Positions 31,598-39,294 of a stretch of 64,000 nucleotides of DNA are shown here, piece by piece; positions within the stretch are counted from its first letter, which is position 1, and every line of letters starts with the position of its first letter. The notes below the pieces were generated by a model. The model saw only the letters and a list, made by a program, of their open reading frames with translations, was not told the DNA's origin and ran no database searches. A program made the position numbers and the translations under genes. The stretch covers positions 1-64,000 of the IMG/VR virus record IMGVR_UViG_3300022752_000002. One strand, given 5' to 3'. The stretch is from a virus.

Positions 31598-32184
31598 AAA
31601 CAGAAACCGGCTCGAAAATCATCTATCTAAATCCGGATCGTGCTATGGACTTTACGGACAATGAGGTCCTGCACGATGCGGTAACGCAAAGGGCAAGAAA
31701 GGTGCTGGATCCTCTGGCCAACTCCGAGATTGCCCGCCTTGAAGAGGTGGTTGCATCGCTCAAGAAGGCCGTGAACGAACTGCAGGACTTGCGGGTCGAG
31801 GTTGCCTCCTACCGCGAAGTCACCGTCAAGCTGGCTTGCGAGCTTGGGATGATCCAGAAAACCGGCCTATTCAAGAATCCGGGATCCTCTCAGGCCCATA
31901 ACGTCATTCTTGCCGCCTCTAGCGCATTTGGTGTTTCGACCCAAAAGCTGCTTGGCAAGGAGCGTCCCGATTACATTGCCCATCCCCGCATGGCCGCAAT
32001 GTGGGTGCTTCGAACAAAGCTGGGAATGCCGCTGACGGAGGTTGGGGCCCTCTTTGGCCGAGACCACGGAACCGTGCTTCATGCATGCAATCGGGTTCCG
32101 GCAATGATGAAAAAGAACAAGGTGTTTGCTGAAAACGTGATGAAGGTTTTGAACACGTTTAATTGGGAACAGGAGTCCAAATGA
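31594..32184 (+). CDS. DnaA domain IV-like DNA-binding protein
   Basis: 196 aa. Residues 110-180 match the C-terminal DNA-binding domain of DnaA: a LLGKERPDYIAHPRMAAMW helix, then LTEVGALFGRDHGTVLHACN. The FGRDHGTV segment is the DnaA signature that contacts the DnaA box. The N-terminal 90 residues are charged and coiled-coil-like (EIARLEEVVASLKKAVNEL) and there is no AAA+ ATPase. It may direct replication to phage sites, compete with host DnaA or act as a regulator. Confidence 0.82.
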   Translation: MKTETGSKIIYLNPDRAMDFTDNEVLHDAVTQRARKVLDPLANSEIARLEEVVASLKKAVNELQDLRVEVASYREVTVKLACELGMIQKTGLFKNPGSSQAHNVILAASSAFGVSTQKLLGKERPDYIAHPRMAAMWVLRTKLGMPLTEVGALFGRDHGTVLHACNRVPAMMKKNKVFAENVMKVLNTFNWEQESK

Positions 32185-32351
32185 AGGACGGCCTTTACGC
32201 CAACATCCATCAGAAACGCAAGCGGATTGCCCGTGGTTCGGGCGAGAAGATGCGTAAACCCGGACAGAAGGGCGCGCCCACGGCAGAGGCGTTCCGCAAG
32301 TCGGCCAAAACCGCCAAACCCATCAACACGAGGAAAATGTATGATTCTTGA
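32181..32351 (+). CDS. Small conserved phage protein (KDGLYANIHxKR family)
   Basis: 56 aa, basic: MKDGLYANIHQKRKRIARGS then EKMRKPGQKGAPTAEAFRKS. I recognise the xGLYANIHxKRxRI, GSGEKMRKPG and KGAPTAxAF pattern from many phages; its function is not established. ATG after GGAGTCCAA overlaps the upstream stop. Confidence 0.75.
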   Translation: MKDGLYANIHQKRKRIARGSGEKMRKPGQKGAPTAEAFRKSAKTAKPINTRKMYDS

Positions 32352-32556
32352 GGATCACGAATACGACTCGCTGATACGTATGTCGGCTGGCGAGACGGAC
32401 GGGCAAGCCATGAGGCTAATCCGCTGGGCGGAAAAGATCAGGGTGAATGAGTCAATTCTCCGGCTGGTTCTCAATGGAGCTTTAACCGCAATGGTTGATG
32501 GGGATGAGGTAAGCGTTCGCCCTACTCAGGGCAAAGTGGAGGTGCTCCATGAGTAG
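32341..32556 (+). CDS. Small unknown protein
   Basis: 71 aa from MILEDHEYDSLIRMSAGETD; ATG 3 bases ahead of the previous stop. Helical start followed by a beta-like C-terminus (VDGDEVSVRPTQGKVEVL). Unknown. Confidence 0.6.
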   Translation: MILEDHEYDSLIRMSAGETDGQAMRLIRWAEKIRVNESILRLVLNGALTAMVDGDEVSVRPTQGKVEVLHE

Positions 32557-32818
32557 TCCAGCTTGGCAGAGGAAAGAAGGGAAGAATCCCGATGGCGGTC
32601 TCAACGAGGCCGGCCGGCGTAGCTACAATCGGGCTACAGGTGGCAATCTTAAGGCTCCAGTCAGCCGTGAGGAAGCCTCTCGGTCCAAGAAGTCGGCGGC
32701 TCGCCGGAGGTCTTTCTGCGCCCGCATGGAGGGCATGAAGCGGAAAAACACCTCTTCGTCTACGGCCAAAGACCCCGACAGCCGCATCAATAAAAGCCTA
32801 AGAAAGTGGGACTGCTGA
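32549..32818 (+). CDS. Conserved basic phage protein (SPAWQRKEGKNP family)
   Basis: 89 aa: SPAWQRKEGKNPDGGLNEAG, then ARRRSFCARMEGMKRKNTSS and DPDSRINKSLRKWDC. This is a widespread phage protein that I recall as DUF6321. It is often found in the replication or structural region and its role is unknown. The protein is very basic with a conserved FCARM and a C-terminal SRINKSLRKWxC. Confidence 0.75.
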   Translation: MSSPAWQRKEGKNPDGGLNEAGRRSYNRATGGNLKAPVSREEASRSKKSAARRRSFCARMEGMKRKNTSSSTAKDPDSRINKSLRKWDC

Positions 32819-33075
32819 TGGACTCTGAGCTCATGCTGGAAAATGTCGAGAGGCTCAGGGAGTTTGAGCCATTTGTCTGGTACAGGGAAGTGATGGGCAA
32901 GGCTCTATCCAAGATGGCCAACCTTTGTCTGGACTCCTCGGTAACTCAGGAGGAAAGGGAAAGGCGATTTCAGCAGTATGTTGGCGCCTCCACGCTGGAC
33001 AGGATTTTTGACGAAATGGACAAGGGGCTAAGGCTTGGGCTTGCCCAGAAAAAGAAGGCCGAAGATGCCAAGTAG
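32818..33075 (+). CDS. Small helical protein, unknown
   Basis: 85 aa from MDSELMLENVERLREFEPF; the ATG overlaps the upstream TGA. All-helical with an aromatic-rich start and a Lys-rich end. Its end overlaps the next start. Unknown. Confidence 0.6.
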   Translation: MDSELMLENVERLREFEPFVWYREVMGKALSKMANLCLDSSVTQEERERRFQQYVGASTLDRIFDEMDKGLRLGLAQKKKAEDAK

Positions 33076-33313
33076 GCCACAGAAGAGTAGCCCAGCCGAG
33101 ATTGTTGCCGAGGAGCGAAAGCAACAGGCGTTTTGGCGTAATGTTGTGACCTATTCGGTCTGTCAGTTCGGGCCGATATTGGTAGAGGAAAAGCCGTTTG
33201 AGGGTGTTTTGGACATTCAAAGCACCGAAAGGGGCCTCGTCGTCAGGATCGAGGGCCTGCGGAGGAGCCTTAAGACAAGGCTGATTGGAGCATGGCGAGT
33301 TCTAACAGGATAG
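33065..33313 (+). CDS. Small unknown protein
   Basis: 82 aa from MPSRPQKSSPAEIVAEER; helical N-terminal half, then short strands (FEGVLDIQSTERGLVVRIEG). It overlaps both the previous gene and RusA by about 10-20 bases. Confidence 0.55.
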   Translation: MPSRPQKSSPAEIVAEERKQQAFWRNVVTYSVCQFGPILVEEKPFEGVLDIQSTERGLVVRIEGLRRSLKTRLIGAWRVLTG

Positions 33314-33708
33314 CCGCCACGCTTCCGGTTGCCCCTAGGAGCATCCAAAGCACCCTCAGATTTGCTTCCAAGGGTGGTGTAAGGGTGTTTCGAAATTCCG
33401 CATACAAAACCTACATGCGGGATCTTGTGTTTGCCGCCAACAAGCATGCGCCGGCGGCATTTTTGGAGGGGCCGCTAAAGGCCGATGTCACTTTTGTCCT
33501 AGAAAGGCCAAAGAGCAAAAAGAAGGGCCAAAGGGAGTACGCACCGGTTCGGCCGGACAGGGACAATCTTATCAAGCCGGTCATGGACGCTTTGACAACC
33601 AGCAATTGGTGGAAGGACGACGCCCAAGTCGTCACAGGAGACATAACAAAGGTTTATGGAGCATCAGGCGAAAAACCATGCATCGAAATCGTCGTTTCTA
33701 AAGTTTAG
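33292..33708 (+). CDS. rusA: RusA-like Holliday junction resolvase
   Basis: 138 aa. The RusA acidic set is present: RPDRDNLIKPVMDAL (D89, D91, and the following Asp near 99) and WKDDAQVV (D109, D110), before the closing strand. RusA dimers cut four-way junctions symmetrically. It belongs with the exonuclease and annealing-type proteins upstream and would resolve recombination intermediates before packaging. It overlaps the initiator-like gene by 53 bases. Confidence 0.88.
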   Translation: MASSNRIAATLPVAPRSIQSTLRFASKGGVRVFRNSAYKTYMRDLVFAANKHAPAAFLEGPLKADVTFVLERPKSKKKGQREYAPVRPDRDNLIKPVMDALTTSNWWKDDAQVVTGDITKVYGASGEKPCIEIVVSKV

Positions 33709-34345
33709 CCCAGCCAGTTGGTGGGCAGACACAGGAAACCTGACTCTGGAGGCTAAGGCCCTCTGGATGGAGATGCTTTTGCTTATGCATATTTCACCGA
33801 AAAGGGGCTACTTGCTGAAAGAGGATGGGACTCCATACGGTGCAAAGGACATTGCCAAGCGGATTAAAAGAAGTCATTTGGAGGCGACCTCTATTTGCAA
33901 CGAGCTTCAGGCATCAAAGGTTTTCAGCCGAAACGATGACGGGGTTATCTACTCGCGAAGGATGGTTCGTGAGCAGGCTAAAATTGAGAAGGAGAACAAT
34001 GAGGCAAGAGCTGAAGATGAGGCCGCCAAAATAGAGAAAGTTCTTAAAATGGCCCGGGAGAGGGGTGTGGATACGGCAATTGAGCTGAAGAAGCTTCAGG
34101 CCTATTTGCTTGCTCACACCGACAAAAGATACTGCCTTAAGTTTGTGGTCAGCTGGATGAATCGCGCAATTCCTACGCTTCCACCCAAAAGAAGGGGAAG
34201 ACCACAAAACTGGCATTGTTACAGCCCGCCATCAGGAAGGGCTTGGTGTGGCCTTGGCTCCAAGGAGGAGTGGATAAAGGCCGGGAAGCCTTCAGAAGAG
34301 GATCTTCTGCTTGCCAAGCGTAGTCCTGAGGAGATTCCGGCGTGA
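33656..34345 (+). CDS. Replication initiator/helicase-loader-like protein (N-terminal wHTH)
   Basis: 229 aa. Residues 12-100 have the layout of phage DnaD/DUF1376-type replication proteins: FLKFSPASWWADTGNLTLEA, an IAKRIKRSHLEATSICNELQ helix pair and a VFSRNDDGVIYSRRMVREQ strand. The middle is a long charged helix (100-150), and the C-terminus carries RGRPQNWHCY. It probably binds origin DNA or recruits host helicase, but no ATPase is present. Substantial overlap with rusA (53 bases). Confidence 0.65.
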   Translation: MEHQAKNHASKSSFLKFSPASWWADTGNLTLEAKALWMEMLLLMHISPKRGYLLKEDGTPYGAKDIAKRIKRSHLEATSICNELQASKVFSRNDDGVIYSRRMVREQAKIEKENNEARAEDEAAKIEKVLKMARERGVDTAIELKKLQAYLLAHTDKRYCLKFVVSWMNRAIPTLPPKRRGRPQNWHCYSPPSGRAWCGLGSKEEWIKAGKPSEEDLLLAKRSPEEIPA

Positions 34346-34725
34346 GCGAGTATTATCAACCTCAGGTTTTGGACCCACAGAACCGCATCTGGTACTTGGA
34401 TGCCCTTTGCGTAATCAATGAACTTGGGGGACAGCTGATGGCCGGCAAGGTCGAGGGCAAGGACTGGGTCAGGGTTGGCCAGCCGGTCAAAAATTTTTGC
34501 GCCCCAAACGGCATCTGCTATTCGATCCGGTTTGCCTGCATCAGGATTCCTTCGGAAGGATGGGGATGGCTCAAAAGAATGCTCAACACGGAGCAGTATG
34601 ACAAGGCTCGGGAAATGTGCCTCATGACGAGCGAGGAATTTAAGAGAAGGACCGAGGAGTATGTTGCCGAGGCTGAAAAGCGCCATGGCAAAAGAATTTC
34701 GGAGATAATTCCGAATGTACGTTGA
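34342..34725 (+). CDS. Unknown protein, 127 aa
   Basis: MSEYYQPQVLDPQNRIWYLD at the start, beta-rich first half with GWGWLKRMLNTEQYDKARE, ending in a charged helix. Its ATG overlaps the previous stop. No domain recognised. Confidence 0.6.
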   Translation: MSEYYQPQVLDPQNRIWYLDALCVINELGGQLMAGKVEGKDWVRVGQPVKNFCAPNGICYSIRFACIRIPSEGWGWLKRMLNTEQYDKAREMCLMTSEEFKRRTEEYVAEAEKRHGKRISEIIPNVR

Positions 34726-35035
34726 CATGGACAAAGCTGTTGCCGAGGCCCTTTCCATGCGCGTTGGCGCACTTGAGAAAAGGGTCGGACTTCTTGAGAG
34801 CAGAATGCAGTCTCACCCAAGCCCGGATGATGGTATCGAGGGCGGAACCGACTTCAAAAAGGCCTGCACTACGCTTGGATTTACTGAAAAGCAGATCCTT
34901 AGCCACGACAGGACGGGGGAGCTTCAGGATGCAAGGTATCAGATTGCCAGAATTCTGATTAGGGGAGGCCTGACAGTACGCGAGATTTCTAGGATTATGC
35001 GTAGAAGCTGCCGGTCAATCCAGAGAATGATATGA
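34715..35035 (+). CDS. Helix-turn-helix protein, DnaA/sigma-region-like C-terminus
   Basis: 106 aa (alternative start MDKAVAEAL at 34727). N-terminal coiled coil (RVGALEKRVGLLESRMQ), then residues 62-106: ILSHDRTGELQDARYQIARI, then GLTVREISRIMRRSCRSIQR. This last part is a helix-turn-helix of the type in DnaA domain IV and sigma region 4. Second such protein in this operon (see 31594). May regulate transcription or replication. Confidence 0.6.
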   Translation: MYVDMDKAVAEALSMRVGALEKRVGLLESRMQSHPSPDDGIEGGTDFKKACTTLGFTEKQILSHDRTGELQDARYQIARILIRGGLTVREISRIMRRSCRSIQRMI

Positions 35036-36087
35036 AGCCCAAGCATATTTATGTTTGGGGCTATCTCCATCAGTGTGGGGGTGCTGGGCCTGAGGCCGGT
35101 CACATTATCGAGCTTCTTAGGTTTAACCAATGTGAAGTGACTTGTGTTCTTACGCCCGGGACGGATGTCCTAAAAACATCCGAGCCGAGAAGACGTTATT
35201 TTGACAGCATAGGGGTTAAGACAGAGGAATACAGGCCGGGCATGCTGACAGGCAAGGTTGTGTGGTGTTGGTGTCAGGATGAGATTTTTAGGCATTTGTC
35301 GGTTAATGGTGAAAAACCCGCCATTTTGGCCTACTGGCCATGTATGAATTGGCTAACGGACAAGGAGCTTGTTGGGCTTGCAATGATGCCGGGGACGGCA
35401 GTCTTGTGTCAGTCTGAATTTCAGAAGTCCAAAATAGACCAACTTATCTCTGCTTACGGACTGAAGGCCAAAACCAGCCTTTGTGGGACATATTTCAATG
35501 TTTATTCCCCGTGGAACAGATTTAGAAACCAGCCAAAAGACAGATCCAGATTCGATGTTATCCGGATAGGGAGGGATGATCCGTTAAAATATCCAGAGAA
35601 CATGTGGGAGCTTGCCTTTAGGTATGGCTCGCCCAAAACGAAGGGCTTTCACGTGGTTGGCTGGGGCCCGAATGGCGAGGAATTGCTTGGAGACCACAGG
35701 AAGGCAGATCACCCATATCATGGAAAGATATCAGGAAATATTCTTGGCCATGTTTATGATCCGCTTCTGATATCCGACATGCTGGCCTCTAGCCATGTCA
35801 CGCTGATGTATTACCCTTGGGAGGAAAATGCCCCGAGAGTTGCTTTTGAGGCCATGGCAAGCGGGTCAGTGGTCGTTGGCAGACCTGCTGGAGGTCTCCC
35901 GGAGTTCATCATTGACGGAGAGAGTGGGCTATTGTGTGAGAATGACGAACAGCTCATTTATCAGCTTGGAAGGCTGGCGTTTGATTATGAGGCGAGGGAG
36001 GCCTTGGCCCAGAATGCCTACACGCTTCTCGTTAGCGGCGTTGGGAATGGGGCCGGTGCGATAACAAGGATTTCGGAGTTTTTGTAA
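35032..36087 (+). CDS. Family 4-type glycosyltransferase
   Basis: 351 aa. The C-terminal half is GT4-like: VIRIGRDDPLKYPENMWEL near residue 185, then ENAPRVAFEAMASGSVVVG (about 263-281), which holds the E-x7-E nucleotide-sugar motif, and GGLPEFIIDGESGLL. The N-terminal half carries GGAGPEAGHIIELL, a Rossmann-like start. GT4 enzymes transfer a sugar from a nucleotide donor. The acceptor here is unknown: DNA, host surface glycans, or phage proteins such as the serine-rich virion set. Last gene of the plus-strand operon; its 3' end overlaps the convergent wHTH gene by 56 bases. Confidence 0.82.
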   Translation: MKPKHIYVWGYLHQCGGAGPEAGHIIELLRFNQCEVTCVLTPGTDVLKTSEPRRRYFDSIGVKTEEYRPGMLTGKVVWCWCQDEIFRHLSVNGEKPAILAYWPCMNWLTDKELVGLAMMPGTAVLCQSEFQKSKIDQLISAYGLKAKTSLCGTYFNVYSPWNRFRNQPKDRSRFDVIRIGRDDPLKYPENMWELAFRYGSPKTKGFHVVGWGPNGEELLGDHRKADHPYHGKISGNILGHVYDPLLISDMLASSHVTLMYYPWEENAPRVAFEAMASGSVVVGRPAGGLPEFIIDGESGLLCENDEQLIYQLGRLAFDYEAREALAQNAYTLLVSGVGNGAGAITRISEFL

Positions 36088-36358
36088 GCTCTTTCTTGGG
36101 AAGCCTGTAGTGGGGTACCTTTCTGACCAACCCAAAATCCTTGTTTACGCATATCTTGAAATATTCAACTTCTACAAGACCCTCGTCCTTCAACCTTTTT
36201 AAAAACTTAAGAGCTTGGGTTCGATTTACTCCAAGCTGTTCGGCCACCTGATCGGAATTAAGCCAATCTTTCGGCACTTCTTCGGCCTGCTTTGATAGTG
36301 CGGCTTGAATGGCCCTAGCCCATTCGTTCTTGTGGGCCGGTAGTCGATGCAGGCTCAA
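36032..36358 (-). CDS. Winged-helix DNA-binding protein
   Basis: 108 aa. Residues 28-75 are a winged helix: WLNSDQVAEQLGVNRTQALK, then FLKRLKDEGLVEVEYFKI as the recognition and wing part. The ATG overlaps the phosphoesterase TGA. Last gene of the minus-strand late operon; 56 bases overlap the glycosyltransferase end on the other strand. A late regulator is possible. Confidence 0.7.
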   Translation of the reverse strand: MSLHRLPAHKNEWARAIQAALSKQAEEVPKDWLNSDQVAEQLGVNRTQALKFLKRLKDEGLVEVEYFKICVNKDFGLVRKVPHYRLPKKELTKTPKSLLSHRPHSQRR

Positions 36359-37101
36359 AATGACCTCACTTGGGTTGGAATGGTAAACTTCCCGCCCCTT
36401 TGTTTTGCCAGAAACACGTCATGGCTTTTATCCTCAAGGTGAATAAGCCCATAGGCAAATCCGTGTTGCCATCGCATTCTGCGCATATTGTTTCTATTGT
36501 AAGAAGGGGCTAAATTTGACAGGCATCCGATATTCCAAGCCTCTCTTGAGTCTATAGACACGGATTTGAAATAATCTATTGCGTGGGTATGTCCAAAAAG
36601 AACATTCCCGTAGGCATCGGCGTGTTGCTTGGCCGCATGCATGGCATGTCCGTATCCGTGCACAAACTTAAGAGACCCGCATGAATAAACCCCAGAAACC
36701 GAGTCGTAGGGAAACATCCTTGCGCGAAGCTCTTTCATTAAAGACTCAATATTCTCAATTCCGTCATTGGCATAATCTCTGGCTACACCAGACCTTGCGT
36801 TTTGAGCCAAGTCAAAAATTCTCTCATCGTGATTTCCGCGCAAAAAAATCCGATCATCCCCAAATGAAAAGAAGCCCCTCAAAAACTCCTCTCCGGCAAC
36901 CCAGTCCTCCTGAAGAGAAGATGCCTGCTCCTCTTCTCCAGCTCCCTTTCTGATTGCTTTGAAGTCCCACAAGTCGCCAATCATCACCACCAAGTCGGGC
37001 TTAAACTCTGTCATGAACGAAAAAAGAGCTTTGACGGTTTTGTCGTCTTGCTCGCTTCCGTGAAGATCGCCTGCCGCAACAAATTTAATTGGCCTACTCA
37101 T
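36355..37101 (-). CDS. Calcineurin-like metallophosphoesterase
   Basis: 248 aa from MSRPIKFVAAGDLHG (the ATG at 37107 is also possible). Metal-binding motifs: GDLHG (D12, H14), GDLWD (about 43-47), GNHDER, HGYGHAMH and GHTH near the end, in the order of the family. Such phage phosphoesterases act on nucleotides, DNA ends or signalling nucleotides; the substrate is not evident. Lies downstream of a zinc-binding small protein. Confidence 0.85.
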   Translation of the reverse strand: MSRPIKFVAAGDLHGSEQDDKTVKALFSFMTEFKPDLVVMIGDLWDFKAIRKGAGEEEQASSLQEDWVAGEEFLRGFFSFGDDRIFLRGNHDERIFDLAQNARSGVARDYANDGIENIESLMKELRARMFPYDSVSGVYSCGSLKFVHGYGHAMHAAKQHADAYGNVLFGHTHAIDYFKSVSIDSREAWNIGCLSNLAPSYNRNNMRRMRWQHGFAYGLIHLEDKSHDVFLAKQRGGKFTIPTQVRSF

Positions 37102-37415
37102 CACCATTTTTCTTTTGGGCATTTTCCCGTGGAAAGTTTTGCCTTTAAAGCCATAAAGCACCCACAAACCATGCATCTTCCGCCCTTGAAAAACTCACAC
37201 TCTCCGCATATTGCGAGCCTTCTTGAAACCTCTTCTTGATTTCCGGTTTTAAATCCATCCTTGGCCCAAGCCGTAGTGTCCATATAAAGATTTTTGATTA
37301 AATCGGGGATTGGTGGCGGATCTCCGACGGCTGCCCTGTCTGGTCTGGACGTAAATATCTCTTCCGTCATGTTTTTTGGCGGCTGTCCAAACATTTCTTC
37401 TGCAATATTGCTCAT
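37101..37415 (-). CDS. Small zinc-binding protein
   Basis: 104 aa. The C-terminal 40 residues hold CGEC (C70, C73), CMVCGC (C81, C84, C86) and KCP (C99), a conserved phage zinc-ribbon layout. The N-terminal 65 residues are Pro-rich. Its stop overlaps or adjoins the phosphoesterase start. Function unknown. Confidence 0.75.
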   Translation of the reverse strand: MSNIAEEMFGQPPKNMTEEIFTSRPDRAAVGDPPPIPDLIKNLYMDTTAWAKDGFKTGNQEEVSRRLAICGECEFFKGGRCMVCGCFMALKAKLSTGKCPKEKW

Positions 37416-37735
37416 TTTTCGGTTATTGGTGTCTTTTCAAGAACGGATCGGATTTCGTAGCCAATTTTGGATGAGTCCCCAATTCCGGCCTCAAGCTTCA
37501 TTGCCAAATCGAGAATTTTGTTAAGTCCTATAATTAAATGGTGCGAGTATGCAATTGCATCAAGGGATTCGTGCCTTAGATTATTTGCGTACCAAAGAGC
37601 TCCAGCTGTCCAAAACTTGCTTTTGTGCTCCTTGTGCCCAGCCTCATACTTCTTCCTGCCGTCGACATAAGCGCACGACCAGATGGAGTGGCCATCTGCC
37701 TCATAATCTTTACTCGTTCCGTTTTTCACCTTCAT
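37412..37735 (-). CDS. Unknown His-rich protein, 107 aa
   Basis: From MKVKNGTSKDYEADGHSIWS; upstream in-frame ATGs would overlap the neighbour deeply. YEAGHKEHKSKF and HESLDAIAYSHHLIIGLNKI loosely resemble the His/Asp layout of phage nucleotide hydrolases of the DUF5664 type, but the match is weak. Coupled to both neighbours. Confidence 0.55.
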   Translation of the reverse strand: MKVKNGTSKDYEADGHSIWSCAYVDGRKKYEAGHKEHKSKFWTAGALWYANNLRHESLDAIAYSHHLIIGLNKILDLAMKLEAGIGDSSKIGYEIRSVLEKTPITEK

Positions 37736-38153
37736 CCTCCAAAAGCTCCTTGAGGGCCACCCGAAGTGCTGGGCTTGACTTAACAAGTTGAACTGGGTCA
37801 TCCATTTTTTGGTGAGCAACCATAATTTGTTGTCTTTCTACCGGTCTACCAACGATATATGAGAGTGCTAGCTCTGCGGCCTTGATGCGCGTCGCATAGT
37901 CCGGAACCTCGTCAGCCTGCTGTCTTTTGCCGTCCCATTGATGCTTTACTGCGGAGAGCGAGTCCGCAATTGCCTTGACGATTGACTGTTGAATGGATGG
38001 CTCTGAAAGGGCTTTTTCCAGCCACTCGGCTGGCTTAATATCTTTTTTTATTTCCCGAAGAGTCGGCCCCTTCGATCCAGTCTTTGACGACAATCGTTTG
38101 GTTTGACCTTCTTCTGCGGTATACGCCGTCCCCGTCTCTTGAGCCTCCATCAT
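37710..38153 (-). CDS. Candidate terminase small subunit (uncertain)
   Basis: 147 aa. Residues 75-115 (VKHQWDGKRQQADEVPDYAT then RIKAAELALSYIVGRP) resemble the PDxxTRxKAAELxLxxxGR part of TerS or DNA-packaging proteins. It lies just downstream of the endolysin and far from terL, which is unusual. A helix-turn-helix in the N-terminal part is not clear. It overlaps the endolysin end by 119 bases in another frame, so the start may be further downstream. If not TerS, it is an unassigned late protein. Confidence 0.5.
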   Translation of the reverse strand: MMEAQETGTAYTAEEGQTKRLSSKTGSKGPTLREIKKDIKPAEWLEKALSEPSIQQSIVKAIADSLSAVKHQWDGKRQQADEVPDYATRIKAAELALSYIVGRPVERQQIMVAHQKMDDPVQLVKSSPALRVALKELLEDEGEKRNE

Positions 38154-38562
38154 TTGTGTTTCCCTCTATGGTTATGCAGTATTTACCCTTCGGCTCCTCT
38201 ATGATGCCGGTATGGGCGATTCTGCGTAGTTTGCTAAAATAGATTCCGAAGACATCGGCCGGCTTGGCTTGTTCTGCCGACTTTCTTTCTCCTGATAGCC
38301 ACTCCGGAGACCAACCCGTTCTCGGCACTCGGTTCGAAAGGCCGGCCTCTCTGAAGACATAGAAATTGAAGGCTGCGCACCAAGGATAGCCGGGATCAAG
38401 ACCCACAGAGGCAAGGATTTTGTCCACCAAGGGCCCGGAGTTTGGACCCCATTCCTCTTTTGTCTCCAATAAGGCTGAGGCAACTCGGACAACATCTTCT
38501 CTTGGGCCCGCGAAAAGCTGAAAAGACATTGACAATAAAGCCAAGACAGCCGGCATGCGCAT
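38035..38562 (-). CDS. Endolysin, CHAP/NlpC-P60-like, with signal peptide
   Basis: 175 aa from MRMPAVLALLSMSFQLFAG. Residues 1-19 look like a cleavable signal or signal-anchor sequence. The hydrolase domain shows NSGPLVDKILASVG, WCAAFNFYVFREAG (nucleophile Cys62), then RIAHTGII (His117) and an ITIEGNTNDG segment supplying the third residue. This is the TIGR02594-like CHAP family of peptidoglycan amidases or peptidases. An exported lysin could be released by the holin-like protein encoded 4 bases upstream. Confidence 0.82.
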   Translation of the reverse strand: MRMPAVLALLSMSFQLFAGPREDVVRVASALLETKEEWGPNSGPLVDKILASVGLDPGYPWCAAFNFYVFREAGLSNRVPRTGWSPEWLSGERKSAEQAKPADVFGIYFSKLRRIAHTGIIEEPKGKYCITIEGNTNDGGSRDGDGVYRRRRSNQTIVVKDWIEGADSSGNKKRY

Positions 38563-38566
38563 TTGA

Positions 38567-38914
38567 TTATCTCCATGCAAGAAGGCATGTAATTGCTCCA
38601 ATGAAAAGAACTGCCCAAATTGCGATTGAGTAAAACAGCCTTGCTTGCGGTGTTGTCGACCTCCAGTCCTGAGTCCATTTTTGGTCGTCTATGTGTTTGT
38701 CCAAGGAGGGCCATTCGAGCTGAAAGGCGAGCCAAGCAATCCATACTGCCAAGAAATATGTTGCGGCCCCAATTGCAAGCCCATGAATTGAGCCCCTGTC
38801 CCAGACCCCGGCGGTTGCATCAATTTGCTGAACCAAGGGTGCCGAGTACCAAAAGACCAATCCTGCAATCAGAAAGCACCAAAACCCCTGAAGAGTTGAA
38901 AAGAATCTTCTCAC
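38567..38914 (-). CDS. Holin-like membrane protein
   Basis: 115 aa from a GTG at 38914 that overlaps the spanin stop (TGGTGAG). Three hydrophobic segments: about 11-29 (GFWCFLIAGLVFWYSAPLV), 44-68 (IHGLAIGAATYFLAVWIAWL) and 93-114 (LFYSIAIWAVLFIGAITCLL). Three-helix small proteins beside an endolysin are usually class I holins. No sequence signature, so the call rests on topology and position between spanin and endolysin. Confidence 0.7.
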   Translation of the reverse strand: MRRFFSTLQGFWCFLIAGLVFWYSAPLVQQIDATAGVWDRGSIHGLAIGAATYFLAVWIAWLAFQLEWPSLDKHIDDQKWTQDWRSTTPQARLFYSIAIWAVLFIGAITCLLAWR

Positions 38915-39294
38915 CAAGGTATTCCAATGAGCTTTCTGGCAATCCAAAAAATTGGGCCACGAGCGGCAAACAAAATAGCCACAATCAGGGCGCCCCTCCA
39001 AAACCACAATTCCTTTAAGGCCTTTCTTTGTTTCTGCTTCCAATATTCTGCGTCTTTGATGGCATCGTTTTTATCCCGGATTGCCTGCTCAAGCTGGGCT
39101 CCATTTGTTTCGCAAGCCTCAATGGCTGTTTTTAGCTGGTCTCTTGCTGCGACAAGATGCCTCTTTGTTGCCGGATCTGCGCTTTCAATTGCCATATCGA
39201 TTCTTGCATTGGCAGCAGAAAAGTCCGCTACTCTTGTTTTGGTGCTGGCACATCCGGACAAAATCAAAAGAACAGCGGGAATTATTATGAGCAT
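38911..39294 (-). CDS. Unimolecular spanin (u-spanin)
   Basis: 127 aa. N-terminal lipoprotein signal with the lipobox LSGC (Cys15) for outer-membrane attachment; a periplasmic helical coiled-coil stretch (residues 30-90); then a C-terminal transmembrane helix (LWFWRGALIVAILFAARGP, about 96-115) and the basic tail. This is the u-spanin architecture, known from phage T1 gp11, linking outer and inner membranes and fusing them at lysis. It implies a Gram-negative host. Next to holin and endolysin candidates. Confidence 0.85.
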   Translation of the reverse strand: MLIIIPAVLLILSGCASTKTRVADFSAANARIDMAIESADPATKRHLVAARDQLKTAIEACETNGAQLEQAIRDKNDAIKDAEYWKQKQRKALKELWFWRGALIVAILFAARGPIFWIARKLIGIPW

